NCBI GenBank assembly: GCA_030849075.1
Contig: JASAOO010003068.1
Coordinates: 1 to 20,194 of the forward strand
Direction of reading: 5' to 3'
DNA from: Zelonia costaricensis
Lineage: Eukaryota > Euglenozoa > Kinetoplastea > Trypanosomatida > Trypanosomatidae
DNA length: 20,194 nucleotides
In this document: one piece after another, positions 19,833 through 20,194 of the stretch
Position numbering within the stretch: position 1 is the stretch's first letter
How the letters are laid out: the number at the start of each line of letters is the position of its first letter
Position numbers and translations under genes: made by a program
Notes under the pieces: model-generated
The model's database searches: none
What the model was told of the DNA's origin: nothing
What the model saw: only the letters and a program-made list of their open reading frames with translations

Positions 19833-20194
19833 AACCTCGAACGTCGACCCACCCGCCTCTCTCTCTCTTACCGGCTGAGTTGCACATCGTAAAGTGACGT
19901 GCAGCGCTCTCGAACAGAAAGAGAACAGTGCACACGCCCGCATAGGCGGATCGGCTGGTAGAAGCTGGAGGACGAGCACGTAAAGTGGGGGCGCCGGAGA
20001 AGACTGCGAAGAGGAGAAGAGAGAAAGAAGATAAAGAACGTCGGCGGTAAAAGAAAGGAAAAAGAAGCGCGAGCCGAGCGGATACGAACAAGAGCCAAAG
20101 CAAAGGTCGGAAATCCGTGACAGTGTCACACAAAGTCGGGTCAAGTTACTACTTCATTCTCTTTTTTTTTTGTGTCTTCTTTCACAACGGGTGC
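19833..20194 (+). other. Purine-rich leader-like segment at the window edge
   Basis: The segment from about 19890 to 20140 is strongly purine-rich, as in a 5' leader, then a new C/T tract starts near 20156. No good + strand coding frame begins here, so the CDS it may serve would lie beyond the window. Read on the minus strand, the purine block is itself a polypyrimidine tract ending in CAG at about 20008. Confidence 0.35.

Noticed and set aside
1..20194. Strand-switch region
   Set aside because: The C/T bias stays on the + strand throughout; purine blocks are short and interspersed, so there is no lasting reversal.
1..20194. CRISPR array, IS element, prophage or operon
   Set aside because: No regularly spaced direct repeats with unique spacers, no transposase or phage frames, and the composition is that of a trypanosomatid nucleus.

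Overview
The window looks like nuclear DNA of a trypanosomatid of the Leishmania group (Leishmaniinae). It is GC-rich. The + strand is dominated from one end to the other by C/T tracts, with TG and CA microsatellites, poly-C and poly-T runs, and short purine- or AC-rich blocks that follow a polypyrimidine-AG motif. This is how polycistronic, trans-spliced Leishmania intergenic DNA looks when transcription runs along the + strand. The only convincing gene is one intronless frame with GC-rich third codon positions. No prokaryotic gene, phage or operon structure was seen.

Layout. Positions 1-12587 hold about 12.6 kb with no convincing gene: pyrimidine-rich DNA, many simple repeats, several leader-like purine blocks, a G-quadruplex motif at 6286-6306, and a region of balanced composition at about 6840-7640 with weak open frames. 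A typical spliced-leader acceptor (12566-12587) is followed by a 156-nt AC-rich 5' leader without any ATG. The single clear CDS then runs 12744-14042 (+) and encodes a 432-residue Ser/Ala-rich, largely disordered protein of unknown function. Positions 14043-19831 are again mostly non-coding, with three islands that differ from their surroundings: a weak frame at 14203-14952, a CpG-rich block at about 15560-15750, and a coding-like but ATG-less stretch at about 16636-16884. Near the right edge a strong acceptor (19802-19832) opens a purine-rich leader-like segment, so the next + strand gene probably starts beyond the window.

The pyrimidine bias does not reverse over the window, so I see no strand-switch region; all of it is consistent with one transcription unit read left to right. 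Two single N positions (3384 and 18574) each sit exactly between two near-identical direct copies, which suggests unmerged contig ends in a draft assembly. I found no defined system of cooperating genes. The most unusual aspects are the very long gene-free stretch, the repeated acceptor-plus-leader modules without a clear CDS, and the paired TG/CA repeats able to fold into long RNA hairpins.
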